NCBI GenBank assembly: GCA_002439605.1
Contig: DJOI01000061.1
Span: forward strand, 1 to 20,188
DNA length: 20,188 nucleotides
Reading direction: 5' to 3'
Origin: Candidatus Segatella mututuai
GTDB taxonomy: Bacteria > Bacteroidota > Bacteroidia > Bacteroidales > Bacteroidaceae
Part shown: piece by piece, positions 1 through 6,367 of the stretch
How the letters are laid out: each line of letters opens with the position of its first letter
Numbering within the stretch: the first letter of the stretch is position 1
The notes under the pieces: generated by a model
The model's database searches: none
Seen by the model: the letters and a program-made list of their open reading frames with translations, nothing else
What the model was told of the DNA's origin: nothing
Program-made: the position numbers and the translations under genes

Positions 1-14
1 GCATCTCTGACAAA

Positions 15-566
15 TCATAGGTTAAGTTCATGAACTACCTTGATGATTTCTCTCGAAGACCGCAAGCCCAACCTACGAGTCATATTGCGCAGTTGCGATG
101 TGACTGTATGCAATGACTTGCCTAAGATCTCAGCCACCTCAGATGCGACATAACCCTTGGCAAACACCTTGGCCACCTCCGTCTCCTTAGGAAAAAATGG
201 AGACTGAACCTTAGGGTTGCAGACAATGTTTTCCTCCTTGCAGCATTTTCTGAGCGGACAGGTTACCTGCTCCAAATGCATCTGACCTCTGTCTATATCG
301 TAGGACAGGGTATCGTTGGAACCAAAGTTGCAACGTATGAACCTCTCTGTGATGAGGAACATGTGATACAACTTGTTTCTGTCACTCTTGATGAAAGCCT
401 GATAGAGATAGGCGTAAGCCTCTGGATAAACTCTCTCTACCATCTGCGCCATCAACTTTATCATTTCTGGCTGCTGCATGTCGTATCGGATTACCTCTTG
501 GCTCTTCCCATAGAAATAAACTACTCCCTGAGGTGACACGAAGAACTCTATCTGTCTTGCTTCCAT
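15..566 (-). CDS. LuxR-type HTH transcriptional regulator with cysteine cluster
   Basis: This 183-residue protein has a C-terminal LuxR/NarL-type helix-turn-helix at about residues 123-180. It shows the family pattern of an acidic residue before EVAKVFAKGY, then SEVAEILGKSLHTVTSQL and a final RRLGLRSSREII. The N-terminal 120 residues do not look like a response-regulator receiver domain. They carry a tight cysteine cluster (C103, C108, C109, C116, plus C79) just before the HTH, which could bind zinc or an Fe-S cluster. The gene overlaps the end of the upstream small gene (548-772) by 19 bases, so the two are translated from one message. They diverge from the regulator at 896. The role is inferred to be DNA binding; the signal sensed and the target genes are unknown. 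The left neighbour lies outside the window, so it cannot be said whether this belongs to a mobile element. Confidence 0.8.
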   Translation of the reverse strand: MEARQIEFFVSPQGVVYFYGKSQEVIRYDMQQPEMIKLMAQMVERVYPEAYAYLYQAFIKSDRNKLYHMFLITERFIRCNFGSNDTLSYDIDRGQMHLEQVTCPLRKCCKEENIVCNPKVQSPFFPKETEVAKVFAKGYVASEVAEILGKSLHTVTSQLRNMTRRLGLRSSREIIKVVHELNL

Positions 567-772
567 AAGCCTTGATTTATCACTTGATTAATAACTGCGG
601 CATCACGAGAATTGAACTTACGATGTCCATTAAGCTTGTTGTTGAGTGTTGCGAACTTGAAGTCATAAGTCTTCATCAAGTAGTCTGAGAACTTTGCCCT
701 GTCAACTCGATCGAGCGACTTATAGTAACCACTGATGTTGATTGAGTCTTTTTTAACCATGTTTTCTTGCAT
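548..772 (-). CDS. small HTH-like hypothetical protein
   Basis: This 74-residue protein is not assigned to a named family. Its middle (about residues 24-68) runs KFSDYLMKTYDFKFATLNNK, then a G-H-R-K-F segment and VINQVINQGLW. That resembles the small helix-turn-helix folds of Bacteroidetes regulators and phage-type Cro/XRE-like proteins: a short helix, a turn, a recognition-like helix ending in KLNG, then a final helix. It is first in a two-gene message with the LuxR-type gene and overlaps it by 19 bases. A TATTTTTG promoter element sits about 30 bases upstream, and the operator-like repeats at 827-870 lie just beyond. The likely role is a DNA-binding cofactor or switch component, by inference only. 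Confidence 0.6.
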   Translation of the reverse strand: MQENMVKKDSINISGYYKSLDRVDRAKFSDYLMKTYDFKFATLNNKLNGHRKFNSRDAAVINQVINQGLWKQDR

Positions 773-801
773 ATCCCAAAAATTAATATTAAATTTGTAT
801 G

Positions 802-809
802 CAAAAATA
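802..809 (-). promoter_or_regulatory. -7 element for the leftward regulator pair
   Basis: Read on the minus strand this is TATTTTTG, a perfect match to the Bacteroidetes -7 consensus TAnnTTTG. It lies 30 bases upstream of the ATG at 772. No clear TTTG is present at the expected -33 position (about 829-833). That position is instead covered by the first operator-like repeat, which would suit a promoter that depends on a regulator bound there. Confidence 0.5.
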
Positions 810-826
810 GAAATAAAAATCAGAGA

Positions 827-870
827 TTCCTATTATTTTAGGATTTATTTCCTAATATTGCAGGATATTT
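827..870. promoter_or_regulatory. two tandem 22-base palindromic operator-like repeats
   Basis: Unit 1 is 827-848 and unit 2 is 849-870. Each holds the inverted repeat TCCTA-N6-TAGGA (828-843; 850-865, with one change to CAGGA). The units are exactly 22 bases apart, two turns of B-DNA, so dimers bound at both would sit on the same helix face. Unit 1 covers the -33 position of the leftward promoter. Unit 2 covers the -33 position of the proposed rightward promoter. This is the usual arrangement of a shared operator between divergent regulator genes. The binder is most likely the 896 protein or one of the leftward HTH proteins. Confidence 0.6.
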
Positions 871-888
871 AACTTACAAATACTTATT
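857..888 (+). promoter_or_regulatory. possible promoter of the 896 regulator
   Basis: A TTG at 858-860 is followed after 20 bases by TACTTATT at 881-888. This is an imperfect -33/-7 pair of the Bacteroidetes type. If used, transcription would begin within a few bases of the ATG at 896, giving a leaderless or nearly leaderless message. The match is weaker than the other promoters in this window. Confidence 0.35.
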
Positions 889-895
889 TTAAGTT
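871..895. promoter_or_regulatory. inverted repeat abutting the 896 start codon
   Basis: AACTTA (871-876) and TAAGTT (890-895) are perfect 6-base inverted arms with a 13-base spacer. They end at the base before the ATG. It may be another operator half-site pair or a hairpin at the message 5' end. Confidence 0.35.
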
Positions 896-1288
896 ATGTT
901 TAATGGAAATTTAGTAAGCAGACTCCTAAAAGAGCAGAGAAAAACTGTTGGTTCAATGATAGCATTTGTCTTTGGAAGCAAGTCTCACATCTCCACGACT
1001 TACTTCAAGGACAGAACTTTCATTGACAGCCGGTATCTTGAAAAGTTATCGGAGTTTTTTCAAGTGCCCATACAGGACTTCTTCCTCACAGACGAGGAAT
1101 TTGACCAGAGGGAAGCTCAAACCAACGTTCATCACATCACTAACTCCACCGTGAACATCAATTCGAGCCCAGATGTTCTGATGGGGGTCATCGAGAATCA
1201 AAAGAAGATGCTCGATCAGCAGACTGAGCAAATCACCTGGCTGCGCAGTCAATTTGAACAGCTTACCAAAAACATAACAAAACTATGA
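896..1288 (+). CDS. HTH regulator with C-terminal coiled coil
   Basis: This 130-residue protein has two parts. Residues 1-65 resemble an atypical XRE-like DNA-binding domain (LVSRLLKEQRKTVGSMIAFV, then a YFKDRTFIDSRYLEKLSEFF helix pair and FQVPIQDFF). The ending pattern is like that of many Bacteroidetes Cro/CI-type regulators, where the last helix leads into 'F.vp..dFF'. A polar linker rich in T, N and H follows. The last 35 residues (from about 95) form a heptad-patterned coiled coil, LMGVIENQKKMLDQQTEQI onwards, probably for oligomerisation. It is divergent from the LuxR/HTH pair and shares the operator region 827-870, so autoregulation plus cross-control is likely. The start at 896 keeps the full HTH; there is no Shine-Dalgarno sequence. 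Family assignment is by pattern only. Confidence 0.65.
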   Translation: MFNGNLVSRLLKEQRKTVGSMIAFVFGSKSHISTTYFKDRTFIDSRYLEKLSEFFQVPIQDFFLTDEEFDQREAQTNVHHITNSTVNINSSPDVLMGVIENQKKMLDQQTEQITWLRSQFEQLTKNITKL

Positions 1289-1474
1289 GAAATAAAATTT
1301 ATATTTTCACAGTATCGTCCCGCAAGTCATTCACGGCAATGACCTTGCGAGACCTCAAAAATGGTACAAAAACGGACATTTTAAGTCAAAAAACAGAGAT
1401 ATGTCGTATTGAATACTAACTATTTGCGGTCTTAAAAGCCCAAAATGGTAATCCAGTAATCCCGACATAAAAGA
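1289..1474 (+). other. non-coding stretch with inverted repeats, possible 3' UTR or small RNA
   Basis: No gene is seen here. A stem-loop at 1321-1349 pairs CGCAAGTCATT with AATGACCTTGCG across CACGGC, with one bulged base. Further on, TTTTAAG (1379-1385) can pair with CTTAAAA (1431-1437), and the 9-mer AAAATGGTA occurs twice (1357-1365, 1442-1450). The stretch runs straight into the terminator at 1475, 187 bases after the last stop codon. It is therefore either an unusually long structured 3' UTR of the 896 gene or a separate small RNA. No consensus promoter was found inside it. Confidence 0.35.
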
Positions 1475-1516
1475 CGAGAGGACAATAGGTAAAGCTTATT
1501 CCTCTCGTTTTTTTTT
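1475..1516 (+). terminator. intrinsic terminator
   Basis: CGAGAGGA (1475-1482) pairs with TCCTCTCG (1500-1507), and nine T follow (1508-1516). The loop can close further through AATA/TATT. This is a strong rho-independent terminator for rightward transcripts from 896 or from the stretch 1289-1474. Confidence 0.85.
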
Positions 1517-1664
1517 GCGTTTATTAACAACCAGTCATGCAAGATTTATTCTCTCCTTCGTTTTACACATAGAAAACAGTCTATACATGGACGGCACATC
1601 CTTTCGATCAAAAGAAAAACGAGGGCAATGTCCACCTATCGACAGGAAGACGACAATAGCAAGG

Positions 1665-1680
1665 TAATAATAATAATAAT
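1665..1680 (+). repeat. (TAA)5 microsatellite upstream of lipoprotein gene
   Basis: Five TAA units plus one base lie 20 bases before the ATG at 1701. Trinucleotide tracts this close to a start can vary in length and change expression. The rest of 1517-1664 shows no gene and no clear TAnnTTTG promoter. Confidence 0.6.
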
Positions 1681-1700
1681 TTAAAACAATAACAAAAACA

Positions 1701-2372
1701 ATGAAGAAGTTCACTATTTTATCATTCGTTGCAGCCCTGACAGCTGCATTCTCGTTCACATCATGCAACTCAGACAGCGACTCTTACACCCCTCCTACAC
1801 TTGAGCAGCAGCAGTCTATGATCGAAGCACTCGGCTACTCACAGACGGGTGGAATAGTTTACTACAACGAGAACAAACTGAATTCAAAAGACGTGCTCGA
1901 CACAATCCCTAACATTGTCGCTACTATCTCTAAAGAAACCAACAAAGACGACAATGGCAACACCAAGAACCTGTACGCTTCTGTATCTTTCAAATTTCCT
2001 GTTTCCATCCTGAGCAAATTTGTCGACGACGAGAAACTCGCAGCAGCCATTGCGGATATGGATGACGTAAACCTAAAGGTAAATCTTGTACCTTACTTGT
2101 ATAGCACACAGACTTTCATCGCCAACTCTTACGATTTGGAACTCGGCGACATCACAACAGCAGACAAGGAATACAAGAAGTTAACCGTAAAGTTCTACAA
2201 CAACTATTGCGTTGGCGGCTATGAGACCAATTCCAAAAACAACAAGTACTTCTGCTTCTACATGCAGCCTGCCTACATCTACGCAAACGGCAAACAGACA
2301 AGCCTGCTGAAGGCCAACAAATTCAACAACACAGATTATCCTGCAATCTTCCAGTTCACTACCGATAAGTAA
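1701..2372 (+). CDS. putative surface-exposed lipoprotein, unknown function
   Basis: This 223-residue protein has a clear lipoprotein signal: MKK, a hydrophobic stretch, then FTSC with the acceptor Cys at residue 22. The residues after it (N-S-D-S-D-S) are acidic and serine-rich. This is similar to the lipoprotein export signal of Bacteroidetes, so the protein may reach the cell surface. The mature part has alternating polar/hydrophobic strands (ASVSFKFPVSIL, VNLVPYLYSTQTF, KKLTVKFYNNY), suggesting a beta-rich fold. It resembles small Bacteroidales lipoproteins annotated only as DUF families (possibly DUF4840); I cannot confirm which. It is a single-gene unit bounded by terminators at 1475 and 2444. 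Confidence 0.8.
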   Translation: MKKFTILSFVAALTAAFSFTSCNSDSDSYTPPTLEQQQSMIEALGYSQTGGIVYYNENKLNSKDVLDTIPNIVATISKETNKDDNGNTKNLYASVSFKFPVSILSKFVDDEKLAAAIADMDDVNLKVNLVPYLYSTQTFIANSYDLELGDITTADKEYKKLTVKFYNNYCVGGYETNSKNNKYFCFYMQPAYIYANGKQTSLLKANKFNNTDYPAIFQFTTDK

Positions 2373-2443
2373 ACAAGAAGATGTAAAAAGTTATCATGCT
2401 TTAAAAAGTACTCTCTGAATTATAAAACATTCCGGAAACGGAA

Positions 2444-2484
2444 AAGGGTGCATCGACAGCCATGTCGAATGCGCCCTTCTTTTT
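2444..2484. terminator. terminator between convergent genes, probably bidirectional
   Basis: AAGGGTGCAT (2444-2453) and CGAC pair with GTCG and ATGCGCCCTT (to 2478), giving 14 pairs with one bulge and one G-T pair. CTTTTTAT follows on the plus strand. On the minus strand the hairpin is followed by TTTTCC, so it may also stop the leftward xylE transcript. A second small hairpin, CCTCGA/TCGAGG (2492-2515), lies between it and the xylE stop. Confidence 0.8.
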
Positions 2485-2541
2485 ATACCATCCTCGACTA
2501 TAAAACTGATCGAGGGACGAAGAATACATGTAGTACTTGCT

Positions 2542-4002
2542 CTACCCCTTACGCCAGAGTTTGCTCATATCCTCGAGCGTCTTGCCCTTGGTCTCAGGTA
2601 CAAGCTTCCATACGAAGATGGCTGCAATGATACAGATGGCACCATAGAGACCGTAAGTAAACCAATGGCCGAAATCGTCGCCAGGAGCAAGGTGCATATT
2701 GAACATAGGCACAAAAGTAGAACTGACGATAAAATTGAAAATCCACTGGAAGGCAACGGCAATGGCAACCGCAGCTCCACGGATGGTATTCGGGAAAAGC
2801 TCGGCAATAAGAACCCAAGCGATAGGCCCCCACGAGAACATGAAGCTGGCACTATAGACCATGATGCTAACCATGGTGACGGTACTCAAGGCATCATTTC
2901 CAAAGGTAAGAGCAACTCCTATCGCACCTACAGCCATCCCGATAGATCCCCAGATGAGCAGAGGTTTGCGACCCAACTTCTCTACAGTAAACACCGCAAC
3001 AAGTGTGAACGATATGTTGACAACACCCATGATGACTGTCTGAACCATTGGGTTGCCCATCCCCATATCCTGGAAGATGCGAGGCGCATAGTAAAGCACC
3101 GCATTAATACCGACTGCCTGCTGGAACACAGAAAGCATAACGCCCACGAAGATGCACATGAAGCCATAAGAGAAGAGCTTCTCGGTTTTCTCGGTTACAG
3201 TATTCTTGATATCATGGATGATCTCTCGAGCTTTTTCCGAACCATTAATCCTGGAAAGAACACCCAAGGCCTTGTCGTCCTGCCCCACCATGACAAGATA
3301 TCGAGGCGTTTCTGGTACAAAACAAATCAGGATAGTAAACAAGCCCGCAGGCACCATCTCGCTACCAAACATATAACGCCAACCCGTCTCGATAGTCCAC
3401 TGAGCATCCACCATGTTGGCAATGGCACCGGCGGCATCATAGATAGGGTTGGCATGAGAACCCATAATCAAAAAGTTGACAAAATACACCACCAACTGGC
3501 CAAAGATAATGGCAAACTGGTTCCAGCTAACCAACATACCACGCACATTACTTGGTGCTATCTCGCCAATATACATAGGGCAAATGGCAGAAGCCATTCC
3601 CACACCGATGCCTCCAAGCACGCGATAGAAGTTGAACACGACAAGCAAAGTCCAGTCGGCTTGTCCATGAGGAAGGATATAACTTTCAGGCTCCATCGAC
3701 CCCCAAGCTGAGAGGAAGAAGCAAATGCCCGCGAAAATAAGCGAACGCTTACGACCGAAATTGCTGGCGAAGAGTCCAGACAACGAACTACCGATAATAC
3801 ATCCTATCAATGCGCTTGAGGAAGTGAATCCGTGCATGACATCGGAATATTCGAAATCACCGGCACCATTGAAGAATGCCTGCAAACCTTTTTCGGCACC
3901 CGATATCACTGCGGTATCGTAACCGAAAAGCAAGCCGCCGAGCACGGCGACCATCACGATTGAGATAAGATAGGCCTTAGAGCCTTGTTGAGTTTGTTCC
4001 AT
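2542..4002 (-). CDS. xylE: MFS sugar/H+ symporter, XylE-like
   Basis: This 486-residue inner-membrane protein of the major facilitator sugar porter family is expected to import D-xylose or a related sugar with a proton. It aligns by eye with E. coli XylE over its whole length: LLFGYDTAVISG with the proton-coupling Asp at residue 29, SALIGCIIG, FGRKRS (loop 2-3), RVLGGIGVGMAS, NQFAIIFGQLVVY, PETPRYL, FQQAVGINAVLYYAPRIF, FGRKPL-type loop 8-9 (here LGRKPL), SWGPIAWVLIAE, FQWIFNF and terminal VPETKGKTLEDM. The sugar-contacting positions known in XylE (the Gln in NQFAIIFGQ, QQ and N in FQQAVGIN, W in AWVL, Q in FQWIFN) are all present. The gene stands alone, divergent from metF. No xylA/xylB or regulator is adjacent, so the exact sugar is unproven. 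Confidence 0.9.
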   Translation of the reverse strand: MEQTQQGSKAYLISIVMVAVLGGLLFGYDTAVISGAEKGLQAFFNGAGDFEYSDVMHGFTSSSALIGCIIGSSLSGLFASNFGRKRSLIFAGICFFLSAWGSMEPESYILPHGQADWTLLVVFNFYRVLGGIGVGMASAICPMYIGEIAPSNVRGMLVSWNQFAIIFGQLVVYFVNFLIMGSHANPIYDAAGAIANMVDAQWTIETGWRYMFGSEMVPAGLFTILICFVPETPRYLVMVGQDDKALGVLSRINGSEKAREIIHDIKNTVTEKTEKLFSYGFMCIFVGVMLSVFQQAVGINAVLYYAPRIFQDMGMGNPMVQTVIMGVVNISFTLVAVFTVEKLGRKPLLIWGSIGMAVGAIGVALTFGNDALSTVTMVSIMVYSASFMFSWGPIAWVLIAELFPNTIRGAAVAIAVAFQWIFNFIVSSTFVPMFNMHLAPGDDFGHWFTYGLYGAICIIAAIFVWKLVPETKGKTLEDMSKLWRKG

Positions 4003-4022
4003 TTTTTATTAGGTTTTGTTAC

Positions 4023-4041
4023 ATTAATACTCTATTAATAC
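4023..4041. promoter_or_regulatory. direct repeat ATTAATAC x2 upstream of xylE
   Basis: ATTAATAC occurs at 4023-4030 and again at 4034-4041, 11 bases apart (one helical turn) and about 20-40 bases upstream of the xylE ATG. TATTAATA is itself palindromic. It may be a regulator site or chance in AT-rich DNA. No clear TAnnTTTG element was found for xylE. Confidence 0.25.
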
Positions 4042-4095
4042 GCATTTTCTCATTAAATATTGCATATAATCTGCCTATTTCCCCAACTTTTTTCG

Positions 4096-4103
4096 TAAAT
4101 TTG
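4096..4103 (+). promoter_or_regulatory. -7 element for the metF-holB-ricT-gldH unit
   Basis: TAAATTTG matches the Bacteroidetes -7 consensus TAnnTTTG exactly and lies 24 bases before the metF ATG. A good TTTG at -33 is not evident; the region upstream is CCTATTTCCCC. Confidence 0.55.
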
Positions 4104-4127
4104 CAACCAAATTAGACTTTACACAAC

Positions 4128-5084
4128 ATGAACATAGCAGATTTTCTAAATAAGGAAGGACAGAAGAAAGGCTTTTCTTTCGAGGTTTTGCCCCCACTCA
4201 AGGGTAATGGAACGGAGGCCTTGTTCCGCACCATCGACGGTCTGCAGGAATTCGCCCCACGATTCATCAACATCACCACTCACCACAGTGAGTATGTGTA
4301 CAAGGAACTGGACAATGGGCTGCTAACCCGCCAGCGCGTGCGTAGACGTCCTGGCACTATAGCCATCGCAGGAGCCATACAGAACAAATACGACATTCCT
4401 GTCATCCCACACATCATCTGCAGCGGTGCATCGAAGGAAGACATCGAGTACGAGTTGCTCGACCTGCAATTCTTAGGAATCTCCAACGTGCTCGTGCTCC
4501 GTGGCGACAAGGCCAAGGAAGACCGACAGTTCACCCCTACTCCCAATGGGCATGCCCATGCCACCGATCTGTTGAAACAGATAAAACAGTTCAACGAGGG
4601 ATTCTTCATGGACGGAACACCCATCAAGCACCCTGGCGAGAAATTCTACTGCGGAGTAGCCTGCTATCCTGAGAAGCACGAGGAGGCTCCCAACTTGGAG
4701 CAAGACCTCCTGCACCTGAAGGAGAAACAAAATCTTGGCGCATCTTATGCCGTAACCCAACTTTTCTACGACAACCAGAAATTCTATGAATTTGTGGAGA
4801 AAGCCCGCAAGAAGGGAATTACAATACCCATCGTTCCTGCCATCAAGCCTTTCGCCAAGCTCTCGCAACTTACCATGGTGCCCAAGACCTTCCATTGCGA
4901 CATTCCGGAAGAACTGGCCCAAGAGGTTCTGAAGTGCAAGACCGACGAAGATGCAAAAGAGCTCGGCATAGAGTGGACGACGGCCCAGGTGAAAGACCTC
5001 TTTGAGCATGGCTACAGGCATGTGCATTTCTTCACAGTATCGGCAGTAGAAAGCGTGAAGCAGATAGCTAAGATTCTGTTTTGA
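4128..5084 (+). CDS. metF: methylenetetrahydrofolate reductase
   Basis: This 318-residue cytosolic flavoprotein reduces 5,10-methylene-THF to 5-methyl-THF, the methyl donor for methionine synthesis. The MTHFR TIM barrel is complete. FSFEVLPP carries the catalytic acid (E19, matching E. coli E28). VLVLRGDKAKED carries the flavin/folate-contacting Asp (D127, matching E. coli D120). Also present are a FYCGVACYPEKHEEAPN segment, AVTQLFYDN with the folate-binding Gln, and PAIKPFAKLSQL. Length is normal for the bacterial enzyme (about 300). It starts the rightward unit and is followed after 24 bases by holB. No SAM, B12 or other riboswitch was recognised in the short leader. Confidence 0.95.
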   Translation: MNIADFLNKEGQKKGFSFEVLPPLKGNGTEALFRTIDGLQEFAPRFINITTHHSEYVYKELDNGLLTRQRVRRRPGTIAIAGAIQNKYDIPVIPHIICSGASKEDIEYELLDLQFLGISNVLVLRGDKAKEDRQFTPTPNGHAHATDLLKQIKQFNEGFFMDGTPIKHPGEKFYCGVACYPEKHEEAPNLEQDLLHLKEKQNLGASYAVTQLFYDNQKFYEFVEKARKKGITIPIVPAIKPFAKLSQLTMVPKTFHCDIPEELAQEVLKCKTDEDAKELGIEWTTAQVKDLFEHGYRHVHFFTVSAVESVKQIAKILF

Positions 5085-5108
5085 ACAAACAACGATTAAA
5101 GTATATAG

Positions 5109-6266
5109 ATGAAATTCAGCGAAGTAATAGGACAGCAGGACGTGAAAAGCCGTCTGATGCAGATGGTGGCAGAACACCGTGTGCCCCACGCCCTGCTCTT
5201 CTGCGGTCCGCAAGGCTGTGGCAAATTGGCCATGGCGCTTGCCTTTTCCAGCTACCTGCTGGGGGAAAGGGAGGATGCAGAAGATGAATCTCCACAGACC
5301 AGGCGCGCCACCTCCATGCTTCGCAAATGGGAACATCCCGACCTACACTTCACCTACCCTACCATCAAGCTTGCCAGCATGGGCGACCATGCACCCGTGA
5401 GCCTCGACTTCGCAAGGGAATGGCGGGAAATGTTGCTCAGCGAGGCTTCCTATCCGCAAATCAACGATTGGATAAGTCGAATGGGCAAGACAAGCAGCGA
5501 AAAAGACGGCAACAAGCAAGCCATCATCACGGTGGAAGAGAGTGAAGCCATCAGTCATAACATAAGCCTGATGTCAAGCCAGGGAGGTTATAAAATCAGC
5601 CTTATATGGTTGCCCGAGCGCATGAACATACAATGTGCCAACAAGATGCTGAAGCTCTTGGAGGAGCCTCCAAAACAAACCCTTTTCCTTCTGGTAAGCG
5701 AACAGCCCGAGCTGTTGCTCGAAACCATCAGAAGCCGCACACAACGCATCGACTTCAAGAAGATAGGCGCTCTGGAACTCGAGCAGGCACTCATAGAGCG
5801 ACGAGGTCTCGACAAGGAAACAGCACACCGTATGGCGAGAATCGCCAACGGCAGCTGGAACAAGGCACTCGAGGAACTGGATGCTGGCAACGAGAACCAA
5901 CAGTTCCTCGACCTCTTCATCATGTTGATGCGATTGGCATACATGCGCAAGATACACGACCTGAAGAAATGGTGCGATGTAGTGGCGGCGTTCAACCGAG
6001 AGAAGCAGAAGCGCATGCTCGACTACTTCACGCATATGCTCAGGGAGAGCTTCATGTACAACTTCCATCAGCAAGAGCTCGTCTATATGACGCAGGAAGA
6101 GGAGAACTTTGCCAAGAACTTCGCCCGCTTCATCAACGAGGCCAACATCATCGACATATTCCACCTATTCGAAGAATGCAAGGCGATGATAAACCAGAAC
6201 GCAAACGCCAAGATTATCTTCTTCGACATGGTGCTGAACATCATCGTCATGCTTATCAGAAAATAA
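5109..6266 (+). CDS. holB: DNA polymerase III subunit delta'
   Basis: This 385-residue AAA+ clamp-loader subunit works with delta and tau/gamma to load the beta sliding clamp. It begins like the family (MKFSEVIGQQDVKSRL), then has PHALLFCGPQGCGKLAMALA. The P-loop (residues 33-39) is followed by L-A rather than the S/T needed for normal nucleotide binding, as expected for a non-hydrolysing delta'. Further on are ANKMLKLLEEPPKQTLFLLV and ETIRSRTQRIDF, the sensor-1/SRx region. The four-cysteine zinc module usually found after the P-loop is absent: residues 46-75 contain no cysteine. The C-terminal third forms the helical collar. Co-directional with metF and ricT in a probable operon. Confidence 0.92.
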   Translation: MKFSEVIGQQDVKSRLMQMVAEHRVPHALLFCGPQGCGKLAMALAFSSYLLGEREDAEDESPQTRRATSMLRKWEHPDLHFTYPTIKLASMGDHAPVSLDFAREWREMLLSEASYPQINDWISRMGKTSSEKDGNKQAIITVEESEAISHNISLMSSQGGYKISLIWLPERMNIQCANKMLKLLEEPPKQTLFLLVSEQPELLLETIRSRTQRIDFKKIGALELEQALIERRGLDKETAHRMARIANGSWNKALEELDAGNENQQFLDLFIMLMRLAYMRKIHDLKKWCDVVAAFNREKQKRMLDYFTHMLRESFMYNFHQQELVYMTQEEENFAKNFARFINEANIIDIFHLFEECKAMINQNANAKIIFFDMVLNIIVMLIRK

Positions 6267-6293
6267 GAGGAAACAAAACGACAAAAACGACAA

Positions 6294-6307
6294 AAGGCGC
6301 AAGCCTT
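6294..6307 (+). other. short hairpin with GCAA tetraloop in holB-ricT gap
   Basis: AAGGC-GCAA-GCCTT forms a 5-pair stem with a GNRA-type loop, 27 bases after the holB stop. No T tract follows, so it is not a terminator; it may stabilise or mark processing of the message. It is preceded by a tandem repeat of AAACGACAA (about 6276-6294). Confidence 0.35.
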
Positions 6308-6367
6308 ACAATATATACAAACAACATAACATATACAACACTTAGAATAATAAAAAATAGAAGCATC

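Noticed and set aside
1321..1349. Stem-loop as a terminator of the 896 gene
   Set aside because: No T tract follows; the real terminator is at 1475-1516.
1535..1768. 77-codon minus-strand frame over the lipoprotein start
   Set aside because: Its Y-rich stretch is just the reverse of the TAA microsatellite, and it overlaps the lipoprotein signal peptide.
2665..3711. 348-codon plus-strand frame opposite xylE
   Set aside because: It is antisense to a full-length transporter with all its family motifs; the translation is H/N/R-rich and has no membrane or domain pattern.
5606..6367. Long open stretch in frame with ricT, upstream of its start
   Set aside because: It lies out of frame over the conserved holB gene and its translation is R/H/Q-rich without any family motif. 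Only the part from 6368 on is conserved.
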